Assembly (NCBI GenBank): GCA_035411425.1
Contig: DAONSX010000054.1
Coordinates: 1 to 14,621 of the forward strand
From: TTA-H9 sp002071415
Lineage (GTDB): Bacteria > Bacteroidota > Bacteroidia > Bacteroidales > TTA-H9
Direction of reading: 5' to 3'
Length of the DNA: 14,621 nt
In this document: positions 7,884-14,621 of the stretch, one piece after another
How positions within the stretch are numbered: position 1 is the first letter of the stretch
Layout: each line of letters opens with the position of its first letter
The notes under the pieces: model-generated
Databases searched by the model: none
What the model was told of the DNA's origin: nothing
The model's input: the letters and a program-made list of their open reading frames with translations, nothing else
Position numbers and translations under genes: made by a program

Positions 7884-9311
7884 TCATTGAACATATAGAT
7901 TGATTATTTTGCTGATGGCTTCCTGACATACTTTGCAGAATGCCTGCCGGTTGCGGGTAAACATGATACAGTCGGTTTCGGGCCTGTACATTCCATATTG
8001 GTTATACCCTGCACCTTCGAATGCACCTACTTTGCCTATGTATTCCATATTGTTGATCAATTGAGTTTCGAATTTGCGTTCCCGTTCGAACAGGGCTTCC
8101 ATGACTTCTTCTGGTTCGTTGCGAGCACGGATTTCATGCCGTTCGATCTGTATCTGGTAACTGAATTTATCGAAGGTTTCTTTGTTCCATGGGGTTGGAA
8201 TTGGAGTGGAAGGATCTACCAGATGTTTCCATTTGAGGTTATTGGGGTCTTTGAGTGCGGTAATGTTGGGTTCCCAGGGTTCGATTTCGATGGATGGACC
8301 CTCGTATGATACCGAAGAACTATAATACTCGTCGGTCAAAGCCGCAAATTGATGCCCAAATTCATGGACCATTATGTAATCGGCAAATTTGTTGTCGGCC
8401 GAAACCGTAGAATAGAGATTGTAGATGCCTCCACCTCCGTATGTTCTTTCATTCACCAAGATGATCATGAATTCATAAGGAACCAACGAAGCCACTTCGC
8501 GAATGCTTCGGTTGTCGAACCCCAGAACATATCTTTCCGAATCGAAAGCTCCGTAGGTCAGTGAAAGAGGGGTGCGGGCATATACACCGGGATGGGGTTT
8601 GTTGATGCCAGCTTGCTGGCAAGGTGTAAAAACAGCCCGGACATTGAAATCGGATTTCCGGCTTTGAAAGGGTTCTACGGCAAATAATTCGGATACCAGT
8701 CTATTGACATCTGCCCTGAATTTTTCCATCTGATCATAGCGGTAACCATCGCCTAAAACGACGATATCTACTTTATAATGCGGATCGCCATTTTCGATTA
8801 CTGTCCATGATTTGAAGGGAAGTTCGGGTTCTGCTCGATTTACGAATCGAGAATTGGGATCGATTTCTTTTTCCCAGATTTTATGGAAAAAATTATCGGA
8901 TCCTCTTTTGCTGATGACCAGTGTGAATGGTTCGAGAGGCCATGGAAATCGGATGGATTCATGAAAAGAGCCATATTCCGAAGCTTCGGGAGTTAATTGC
9001 CATTCGCCGAAAATGCTGGCAAAGCCTCTGCTGTAAATTACCTGATTTTTTCCTTTATCGATTACTTCAAAGAAATACAACCCCAGATTCATCTTGTCTT
9101 GAAGCTGTGTGAGACTGCCAGCCCAATCACCATCATTCACGATGCGGTCGATGGCAAATACTTCCGTTACATTATTTCCGGTATGAAAATAATCTACCCG
9201 CATGGTTTTATTTTGAAAATAATCGCTGAAGCGAATGTCTTCGCTTTTTACATTTTGTGAAAAAATCGAGCAAAAAAGAAAGAGAAAAACTGTAAAACGA
9301 TGATTCGACAT
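7884..9311 (-). CDS. secreted M64-family (IgA peptidase-type) zinc metallopeptidase
   Basis: 475 residues. A signal peptide (about 1-23) is followed by an N-terminal beta-rich domain (about 25-160) of the type that precedes M64 catalytic domains. The catalytic domain opens with VDIVVLGDGYRYDQMEKF (181-198). The zinc site is VHEFGHQFAALTDEYY, with H316, E317 and H320 and D327 the likely third ligand. A C-terminal cysteine cluster lies in DCIM and FCKVCQEAI (C448, C459, C462) and may be structural. Family M64 is named after the Clostridium ramosum IgA peptidase, but most Bacteroidota members have no proven IgA activity, so the substrate should be left open. It is the first gene of a two-gene operon with the TPR/HTH regulator and has its own promoter in the divergent region upstream. 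No lipobox is visible, so it is probably periplasmic or released. Confidence 0.9.
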   Translation of the reverse strand: MSNHRFTVFLFLFCSIFSQNVKSEDIRFSDYFQNKTMRVDYFHTGNNVTEVFAIDRIVNDGDWAGSLTQLQDKMNLGLYFFEVIDKGKNQVIYSRGFASIFGEWQLTPEASEYGSFHESIRFPWPLEPFTLVISKRGSDNFFHKIWEKEIDPNSRFVNRAEPELPFKSWTVIENGDPHYKVDIVVLGDGYRYDQMEKFRADVNRLVSELFAVEPFQSRKSDFNVRAVFTPCQQAGINKPHPGVYARTPLSLTYGAFDSERYVLGFDNRSIREVASLVPYEFMIILVNERTYGGGGIYNLYSTVSADNKFADYIMVHEFGHQFAALTDEYYSSSVSYEGPSIEIEPWEPNITALKDPNNLKWKHLVDPSTPIPTPWNKETFDKFSYQIQIERHEIRARNEPEEVMEALFERERKFETQLINNMEYIGKVGAFEGAGYNQYGMYRPETDCIMFTRNRQAFCKVCQEAISKIINLYVQ

Positions 9312-9384
9312 AAGTTTAAGGTTTTTATGATTTATTCGAAAATCGAAAATGTTAAATTTCAGAATATTTTATAGAGCCAACCGA

Positions 9385-9415
9385 CAAAGTTAGTACTGAA
9401 ATAGAAACTTATAAA
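9385..9415 (-). promoter_or_regulatory. Bacteroidota-type promoter for the M64 peptidase operon
   Basis: On the minus strand a perfect -7 box TAACTTTG (TAnnTTTG consensus; plus-strand CAAAGTTA at 9385-9392) lies 19 nt from TTTA (plus-strand TAAA at 9412-9415), a 3-of-4 match to the -33 TTTG. Transcription would start near 9378, giving a leader of about 67 nt before the ATG at 9311. It lies only 5 bp from the opposing promoter. Confidence 0.65.
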
Positions 9416-9420
9416 ATCAT

Positions 9421-9451
9421 TTTGATACCCCATGGTAAAACTGTACTTTTG
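9421..9451 (+). promoter_or_regulatory. consensus Bacteroidota promoter for the dehydrogenase-ackA operon
   Basis: TTTG at 9421-9424, exactly 19 nt, then TACTTTTG at 9444-9451: a full match to the TTTG-N19-TAnnTTTG consensus of the Bacteroidota primary sigma factor. Transcription is expected near 9457, leaving a leader of about 39 nt to the ATG at 9496. This is the strongest promoter match I found, which suggests high or constitutive expression. Confidence 0.8.
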
Positions 9452-9495
9452 CCAGTGAAAAAGATGGTACTGTCAACTTATTCAAACTGATTTCG

Positions 9496-10479
9496 ATGGA
9501 TATAAAGTTAGAAGAATTTAGCCTGAGCAAAAATGAATCGCAAAAAGGCTTATTACAGAAAGTTGGGATTGTAGGCTGCGGCATCATGGGGCAGCAAATA
9601 GCTTTACAAACGAGTCAGTATGGGATCGATGTAATCGGGTTAGATGTTGATCAGACTCGAATTGAAGAGATTACACGATGTTTGGATGATGAGCTCAATC
9701 GAATCATTAATCATTGGGGTATGACGGCTGCCGAGAAAAAGCTCATTTTGTCGAGGATTACACTTACTACCCATTACGAAGATTTAAACGACTGTGATAT
9801 AGCAATCGAGACGATTAAATCGAAAAAGCCTGGTACGAGCCTTAGTATGAGGCAAGAGGTATTTCACAAATTAGAAGAAGTATTGCGTCATGATGCTGTT
9901 ATAGCGAGTAATACTGCCACCTTGATGATTTCTGATCTTTCATCTGTACTGAAAGACCCCAGCAGGGCTGTCGGCATGCATTTCATTTCACCTGTAAGGG
10001 AAGTAAAGATTGTAGAAACCGTACGGTCTATGCGTACTTCGAAAGATACATGGGATTTGGCCTGCAAGTATATCAGGATGATTGGGAAAAAAGTAATTCC
10101 CGTGAATGAATCACCTGGCAATATCAGCACTCGCATGATCATACCGTTTATCAATGAAGCCTGTTCCATTTTGATGGAGGGGGTAGCCATGGTAGATCAA
10201 ATCGATGAAACCATGCGCGAAGCCAGCGGACACATGATGGGCCCTTTCGAAATGGCCGATACCATAGGTTTAGACAAGATCATGCGCTGGATGGAAAATT
10301 TATACAACGAATTTGGTGAAATTCGCTATAAACCTTCGCCCTTGCTCAAGCGAATGGTTCGTGCCGGAATAGTTGGACAACGCGTGGGTGAAGGATTTTA
10401 CAAATGGACTCCAAAGGGGAAACAAATTAAGGAAGGGCCAGTTTTTACTCTGGGAAGAGAATCATTTTTTAATACGTAA
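9496..10479 (+). CDS. 3-hydroxyacyl-CoA (3-hydroxybutyryl-CoA-type) dehydrogenase family protein
   Basis: 327 residues, the usual size for stand-alone bacterial enzymes plus a 20-residue N-terminal extension. These enzymes interconvert 3-hydroxyacyl-CoA and 3-oxoacyl-CoA with NAD(H). The Rossmann loop is VGIVGCGIMG (G27, G29, G32) and D50 probably binds the NAD ribose. Family active-site positions are S138 (ASNTATL), H162 (GMHFISPV) and E174; the H-to-E spacing of 12 equals that of the human enzyme. The fourth residue, Asn208 in human (PGFIVN), aligns without gaps to T212 in PGNIST. A short insert (about 107-118, KPGTSL) also distinguishes it. The C-terminal domain has the expected GPFEMADTIGLD block. 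It is 12 bp upstream of ackA and carries the operon promoter. Fold and general chemistry are secure; given the substitution, substrate and activity are open. Confidence 0.88.
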   Translation: MDIKLEEFSLSKNESQKGLLQKVGIVGCGIMGQQIALQTSQYGIDVIGLDVDQTRIEEITRCLDDELNRIINHWGMTAAEKKLILSRITLTTHYEDLNDCDIAIETIKSKKPGTSLSMRQEVFHKLEEVLRHDAVIASNTATLMISDLSSVLKDPSRAVGMHFISPVREVKIVETVRSMRTSKDTWDLACKYIRMIGKKVIPVNESPGNISTRMIIPFINEACSILMEGVAMVDQIDETMREASGHMMGPFEMADTIGLDKIMRWMENLYNEFGEIRYKPSPLLKRMVRAGIVGQRVGEGFYKWTPKGKQIKEGPVFTLGRESFFNT

Positions 10480-10491
10480 CGAATTATATTT

Positions 10492-11706
10492 ATGAAAATA
10501 ATTGTTTTGAATTGCGGAAGTTCTTCCATTAAATATCAGCTGTTCAATATGCCTTCGGCCGAAGTGCACGCCAAAGGCCTGGTAGATAAGATAGGGCTCA
10601 AGGGAGCTTCTATAAAACACCAACGCAACGATGGATTGGAATTCAAGGTGGAAGGAGAGATACTCGATCACCAGAAAGGAATCGAATATGTTCTTGGAAT
10701 CTTGATTCACCCCGAGTATGGTAGCTTGAAAGGAATACACGAAGTGGATGCTGTCGGGCATAGGGTGGTTCATGCGGGTGAAAAGTTTGGTGGAAGTGTA
10801 CGTATAAATCAGGACGTAGTCGGTGCATTGGAAGAATGCATTGATCTGGCACCCTTGCACAATCCTCCCAATCTCGAAGGAATTTATGCCATTACCCGAC
10901 TTCTTCCGCAAATTCCACAGGTTGGCGTTTTCGACACGGCTTTCCATCAAACCATGCCCGATTATGTCTATCTTTATGGCTTACCCTATTCGCTCTACGA
11001 AAAGTATAAAATCAGACGATACGGATTTCATGGTAGCAGTCATAAATATGTGTCCTTACGTGCTGCGAAGATTTTGGGACAGGATTATGATAAATTGCGG
11101 CTGATTACCTGTCATTTAGGAAATGGAGCCAGTGTAGCGGCTATCAAGAACGGGAAATCATTCGATACTTCTATGGGAATGACACCTATCGAAGGCCTGA
11201 TCATGGGTACACGTACGGGTGATGTCGATGCAGGGGCATTGCTTCATATAGCCGAAAAGGAAGGAATAGGGTTTCAAACCCTCAACAAACTCATTAATAA
11301 ATTTAGTGGTTTGCTGGGAATTTCAGGCATTTCGAGCGATATGCGCGATTTGGAAGAAGCTGCCGCCAAAGGCCATGAAAGAGCCATAATCGCCCTGAAT
11401 ATGTTCCGCTATCGCGTGAAAAAATATGTAGGAGCATATACCGCTGCTATGGGTGGCGTCGACGCTATCGTCTTTACGGGTGGAATCGGAGAAAATGATG
11501 CTGCTTCGCGCGAAGAAATTATGAAAGACATGGAGTGGCTGGGAATAGATTTCGACTTCGAGAAAAATCGTAGCGTGAAGAGCCAAGAAAACATAATTAC
11601 CCGTGAGGATTCGAAGGTAAAAGTCATGGTAATTCCAACCAACGAGGAACTCGTCATTGCCTCCGATACTTATGAAATTGTTACCCGAAATCTCGAAATG
11701 ATCTGA
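10492..11706 (+). CDS. ackA: acetate kinase
   Basis: 404 residues, full length. It catalyses reversible transfer of phosphate between acetyl phosphate/ADP and acetate/ATP, the energy-yielding last step of acetate fermentation. The N-terminal signature LNCGSSSIKY gives N7, S10, S12 and K14. R91 (GHRVVHAGE), H123 (PLHNPPN), D148 (VFDTAFHQ), H180 (RYGFHGSSH), H208 (CHLGNG) and R241 (GTRTGD) fall on the residue numbers known from the Methanosarcina enzyme; the late Glu is at 385 (IPTNEE). All catalytic positions are therefore present. Butyrate kinase is excluded by length and by these motifs. The ATG follows the dehydrogenase stop by 12 bp and has an AT-rich rather than Shine-Dalgarno leader. The usual partner, phosphotransacetylase (pta), is not adjacent: the next gene downstream is the broken dipeptidase. 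Confidence 0.97.
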   Translation: MKIIVLNCGSSSIKYQLFNMPSAEVHAKGLVDKIGLKGASIKHQRNDGLEFKVEGEILDHQKGIEYVLGILIHPEYGSLKGIHEVDAVGHRVVHAGEKFGGSVRINQDVVGALEECIDLAPLHNPPNLEGIYAITRLLPQIPQVGVFDTAFHQTMPDYVYLYGLPYSLYEKYKIRRYGFHGSSHKYVSLRAAKILGQDYDKLRLITCHLGNGASVAAIKNGKSFDTSMGMTPIEGLIMGTRTGDVDAGALLHIAEKEGIGFQTLNKLINKFSGLLGISGISSDMRDLEEAAAKGHERAIIALNMFRYRVKKYVGAYTAAMGGVDAIVFTGGIGENDAASREEIMKDMEWLGIDFDFEKNRSVKSQENIITREDSKVKVMVIPTNEELVIASDTYEIVTRNLEMI

Positions 11707-11768
11707 CCTTCTTCGAGGATTAAGGCATCATTTCCTTCGATGATCATCTAACTCGGAAATATATTCAC

Positions 11769-12953
11769 ATGCGACGACTTACTGTATGGCTGATAGTTTG
11801 CGGGGGACTTTTCCATTTGAATTGTCCGGCTCAGAACTTACCTTCTGACAAACATTTCCATCATAACTTATTAACCATTGATTCCCACCCAGATACTCCC
11901 TTAATGTTATTAAGGCCGGGAACTGATTTCATGCAGGATAATAGCGCTAATCCTTATAGCAGAGTGGATTATCCTAAGATGCAGAAAGGCGGACTCGATG
12001 CCGTGTTTTTTGCGGTTTTTATACCCCAGGGCGCACTCGAAAGCGCCTCATTCGATAAGGCATATTCCATGGCTCGCAAGATGATTTTTCATATCGATTC
12101 CCTGGTTTCTCATAATTCGGAAAAGCTCGGTCTAGCGGTTAGTGCGGAGATATCCTAAGAAATCATTCAGAGGGCAAATCGAGTATTTTGATGGGGATGG
12201 AAAATGGATACCCCATAGCTGATAAAATAAACAGAGTAAAAGAATTTTACGATTTGGGAGTGAGGTACATTACTTTGTGCCATTCGAAGAACAACCAGAT
12301 TTGTACTTCTTTACCGATATGGAACAGGAAGAGGGCTTGAGTGATTTAGCCAAGGAAGTAGTGCGTGAAATGAACCGTTTGGGAATGATGGTGGATGTTT
12401 CCCATATTTCGGACAAGGCCTTTTGGAATGTCATTTCCATTACAACCAAACCCGTTATTGCTTCTCGTAGCTCTGCCAGAGCTATTTGTAATCATCCGCG
12501 AAACTTGAGCGACGATATGCTGAAGGCAATTGCACAAAATGGTTGCGTTGTACAAGTATGTATTTTAAGTGATTATGTAAAAAACATACCTCCCGATTCT
12601 CGTTACGATTCTGCATATAATATTCTCAGAGAACGGTATCATCATTTTGAGAATCTCACTCCCGATGAAAAAAATCGTTTTGTAGAGATATTGATAGTCT
12701 TCAGAAGCTTTATCCACGTCGGTTAGCCACTGTGAGCGATTTAGTAGATCATATCGATCATATAGCTAAAGTGGCGGGTATTGACCATATTGGAATAGGG
12801 ACTGATTTCGATGGGGGAGGCGGCCTGACCGATTGCAGGGATGTGAGCGAATTACCCAATATTACCGTCGAGCTTATCCGTAGAGGATGTTCTCCTGAAC
12901 AAATCCAGAAAATATGGGGTGGTAACCTGATGCGAGTGATGAATGCGCAATGA
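11769..12953 (+). pseudogene. M19 membrane/renal-dipeptidase-like gene with three frameshifts
   Basis: A full-length (about 394-codon) M19 dipeptidase can be followed only by changing frame three times. Frame 1 (11769 to about 12149) carries a signal peptide and metal ligands H40/D42 in IDSHPD. A lost base after GCGGAG (12144-12149) forces a stop at 12156-12158; the sense continues as ILRNHSEGKSS with the ligand Glu in GMENGY (12200-12202). A second lost base near 12304-12306 shifts into TDMEQEEGLSD, with the His ligand of VSHIS at 12403-12405. A third near 12678-12684, in a T-run, is needed to reach SLQKLYPRR and the terminal IGIGTDFDGGG. Each shift fits a single-base deletion. The family's ASHSSAR histidine is Arg (12466-12468), removing one zinc ligand. 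No promoter was seen in the 62 bp after ackA. Sequencing error could explain some shifts, but not the Arg codon plus three shifts in one gene. Confidence 0.88.
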
Positions 12954-12964
12954 TTCTTTCGGGG

Positions 12965-13597
12965 TTAGGTGCGTGCAATCACGCGGGCCGGAGCACCATC
13001 GGCAGAGCGAAAATACAGAGGAAGAGCAAACAATTCGAAACTCTTTCCCAAAGGTAAAGGCTCCAGCCCTGTGAGATTTTCTATCAAAAGTATACCTTTT
13101 CCCATGAAAATATGATGATTAGGGAAGGTGTTACTTTCAGCCAGATCGAAAGAAATGGCATCCAAACCTATCCCTTTTATTTGTGAAGAACTGAGAAACC
13201 TGGCTGACTGGAGCGAAAGTACCGGAAAATTCCTGAAATAGGCCGGATGACCCCAATACCGGCTCCACCCCGTTTGTAATAATACAAAATCGAAAGCTTC
13301 GGGAAAGTCTTCGAGAAATAAAAATTCTTCTTCCAAAATGGTATGATGGCAATGTGTAAGATTGATTTTGATTGCTCTGCCGATGAAATATTCAGGCCGA
13401 AACTTATCTAAAGTGTAGCTCCCGGGCAAAATATGAGCAGGTGCATCTATGTGCGTTCCTGTATGCGAACTCAGACCGAGATGGGTTTCCAGAAAACCGT
13501 CTTTCTCTATTGTACATTCTTTTTCGAGCTTTGGTGATGGCGTTCCTGGCCATACCGGCATACCTTCTGCAATTGGATGAGTAAGATCGAATATCAT
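12965..13597 (-). CDS. cyclase-family metal hydrolase (kynurenine formamidase-like)
   Basis: 210 residues, close to the roughly 209 usual for bacterial kynurenine formamidase (KynB). The metal-binding signature of the cyclase/arylformamidase family, HxGTHxDxPxH, is complete as SSHTGTHIDAPAH (H45, H49, D51, H55). The N-terminus MIFDLTHPIAEGMPVWPG is also typical of the family, and the mid-protein block DFVLLQTGWSRYW and late GIGLDAISFD fit it. No signal peptide, so cytoplasmic. These enzymes hydrolyse N-formylkynurenine or other amides and cyclic compounds; no kynurenine-pathway gene is visible here, so the substrate is unassigned. Its ATG overlaps the lgt stop (ATGA, 13594-13597), implying translational coupling to lgt. 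Its stop lies 11 bp from the converging end of the dipeptidase pseudogene. Confidence 0.85.
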   Translation of the reverse strand: MIFDLTHPIAEGMPVWPGTPSPKLEKECTIEKDGFLETHLGLSSHTGTHIDAPAHILPGSYTLDKFRPEYFIGRAIKINLTHCHHTILEEEFLFLEDFPEAFDFVLLQTGWSRYWGHPAYFRNFPVLSLQSARFLSSSQIKGIGLDAISFDLAESNTFPNHHIFMGKGILLIENLTGLEPLPLGKSFELFALPLYFRSADGAPARVIART

Positions 13598-14403
13598 GAG
13601 GATTGAATTTTATTTGCCACCGTTTTGTGTTTTCGAAGCACAAGCCATAATCCAAAGATAATAAACGGGATACTGAGCAATTGTCCCATATTCAAGGGCA
13701 GATTCTGCTCGAAGCCTACCTGAGGTTCCTTCAAAAACTCTATGAAGAAACGAACTGTAAATACCAAAATTAGAAACAGTCCGACGAAATATCCCGGTGG
13801 AATGATTCTATTTTTATACAGGAAACGATGATAGAGATACAACATCAAGAAGAAGATCAGCAGATAAGCCAAAGATTCGTATAACTGGGTGGGGTGTCGG
13901 GGTATTTTATCCACTCTCGCAAAAATGAAAGCCCAAGGTAAGTCGGTGGGTTTGCCTATTATCTCGGAATTCATGACATTACCCAAACGTATGCTCGCTC
14001 CTGCCATGCCGACTAAAATAGCCACACGATCGGTAGTCCACCAGAAACTCTGATGTGTTTTACAGGAATAAAGCCATAAGGCGAGAATGACTCCAAGTGC
14101 ACCGCCATGACTGGCTAAGCCTCCTTCCCATATTTTAAGGATTCTAACAGGATCGCGAAGATAAACCTCGGGCTCATAGAACAAACAATGCCCCAAACGC
14201 GCCCCGATAATTGCACCCAAGACTACATAAGTCAACAGAGTATCCAGATACGTAAAGGCCTGTTTTTCCTTCTTGTAGAAATCACGCATTAAAAAATACC
14301 CGATTACGAAGGGTAGGGCAAATAATAAACCATACCACCGAATTTGAAGAGGACCTAACGAGAAAGCTACAGGACTCGGATTCCAGTAAATGTAAGCCAG
14401 CAT
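13594..14403 (-). CDS. lgt: prolipoprotein diacylglyceryl transferase
   Basis: 269 residues, an inner-membrane enzyme that moves diacylglycerol from phosphatidylglycerol to the lipobox cysteine of prolipoproteins, the first step of lipoprotein maturation. About seven membrane segments are evident. Family residues are present: Y24 (IRWYG), the block GARLGHCLFYEPEVY (R69, E77), H99 in ASHGG, and R139/N142/E147/G150 in RLGNVMNSEIIG, with the same spacing as R143/N146/E151/G154 of the E. coli enzyme. HPTQLYE (170-176) and the late R218/E222 are also there. The ATG at 14401-14403 gives the normal N-terminus. It is probably the first gene of a two-gene operon, sharing ATGA with the cyclase-like gene. 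It would be needed to process lipoproteins such as the Omp28-like protein in this window. Confidence 0.96.
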   Translation of the reverse strand: MLAYIYWNPSPVAFSLGPLQIRWYGLLFALPFVIGYFLMRDFYKKEKQAFTYLDTLLTYVVLGAIIGARLGHCLFYEPEVYLRDPVRILKIWEGGLASHGGALGVILALWLYSCKTHQSFWWTTDRVAILVGMAGASIRLGNVMNSEIIGKPTDLPWAFIFARVDKIPRHPTQLYESLAYLLIFFLMLYLYHRFLYKNRIIPPGYFVGLFLILVFTVRFFIEFLKEPQVGFEQNLPLNMGQLLSIPFIIFGLWLVLRKHKTVANKIQSS

Positions 14404-14419
14404 ATTACCGATTTTTGTG

Positions 14420-14427
14420 CAAACCTA
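14420..14427 (-). promoter_or_regulatory. possible -7 element for lgt
   Basis: On the minus strand TAGGTTTG (plus-strand CAAACCTA) fits the TAnnTTTG -7 consensus 16 bp upstream of the lgt ATG. No TTTG-like -33 box is found 18-20 bp further upstream, and the implied leader is only about 10 nt, so this is a weak call. Confidence 0.3.
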
Positions 14428-14560
14428 CTGTATTTTTTGTTTCGTCGATTTTAGGCGTTTTATTTTGGGCGTACAGCATTAATTTCTTATGCTCCAAACC
14501 CGCTTTGAATGTGATGTTCGATGGATTATTCTCTGATCACATCCTCTTATCAAAGACATT

Positions 14561-14621
14561 ATGGATTGGAAATATAACGAGCAAAAGTCTCGAAATCTGC
14601 TCTTGCTACATAATGCACTTA
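14561..14621 (+). CDS. possible start of a divergent gene, cut by window edge
   Basis: An ATG at 14561 opens a frame (MDWKYNEQKSRNLLLLHNAL) that is still open at the window end. An in-frame stop at 14534-14536 and the absence of any other ATG in between make this the only ATG start. A TTTG at 14504-14507 lies 19 nt from TATTCTCT (14527-14534), a poor -7 match. With 20 residues no family can be named. The rest of 14404-14560 shows no other feature. Confidence 0.35.
   Translation, partial: MDWKYNEQKSRNLLLLHNAL

Noticed and set aside
7998..8309. 103-codon plus-strand frame inside the M64 peptidase gene
   Set aside because: It is antisense to a gene with clear catalytic motifs and its aromatic-rich translation has no recognisable domain.
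10492..11706. Butyrate kinase instead of acetate kinase
   Set aside because: The 404-residue length and all acetate-kinase catalytic positions, on the expected numbers, fit AckA.
11727..11748. Inverted repeat ATCAT/ATGAT and the palindrome GATGATCATC after ackA as a terminator or operator
   Set aside because: The stem is only 5 bp with no T-tract, and the palindrome is short and single-copy here, so neither is supportable.
12149..12685. Programmed frameshifting as an explanation for the broken M19 gene
   Set aside because: Three shifts would be needed, with no common slippery heptamer or downstream structure, and a metal-ligand His is also lost.
12971..12984. Perfect hairpin GCGTG-CAAT-CACGC near the convergent gene ends as a terminator
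   Set aside because: It lies inside the last codons of the cyclase-like gene and has no T-tract on either side.

Overview
The window looks like a piece of a Bacteroidota chromosome, most likely an anaerobic member of the Bacteroidales. The signs are a DUF6029 outer-membrane barrel, an Omp28-type lipoprotein, a TPR/LuxR-HTH membrane regulator, an M64 peptidase, AT-rich translation starts without clear Shine-Dalgarno sites, and a textbook Bacteroidota promoter (TTTG-N19-TAnnTTTG). GC content is roughly 40 % by sampling. I see no mobile element, tRNA, rRNA or CRISPR array.

Layout. (1) 1-5185, minus strand: a four-gene cluster in transcription order tlpA-like thioredoxin, DUF6029 barrel, Omp28-like thioredoxin lipoprotein and dsbD, which runs off the left edge. 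It reads as an envelope thiol-redox module: DsbD brings electrons across the inner membrane, two exported thioredoxin-fold proteins receive or use them, and the barrel has a single C-x4-C pair before its last strand. (2) 5186-5648: a 463-bp gap with no convincing gene and a weak terminator for the next operon. (3) 5649-9311, minus strand: a secreted M64 metallopeptidase followed 12 bp later by a TPR/transmembrane/LuxR-HTH regulator. (4) 9312-9495: a compact divergent promoter region. (5) 9496-11706, plus strand: a 3-hydroxyacyl-CoA dehydrogenase followed 12 bp later by acetate kinase, pointing to fermentative acyl-CoA and acetate metabolism. (6) 11769-12953, plus strand: an M19 dipeptidase broken by three single-base frameshifts and lacking one metal-ligand histidine, so read as a pseudogene. 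(7) 12965-14403, minus strand: lgt overlapping a cyclase/kynurenine-formamidase-like gene by ATGA. (8) 14404-14621: an intergenic region and the possible first 20 codons of a divergent gene.

Most genes are recognisable housekeeping or envelope functions. The points most worth following are the redox module with its cysteine-paired barrel, the decayed dipeptidase, the dehydrogenase with Thr in place of the catalytic Asn, the membrane-tethered regulator beside the peptidase, and the divergent promoter pair.
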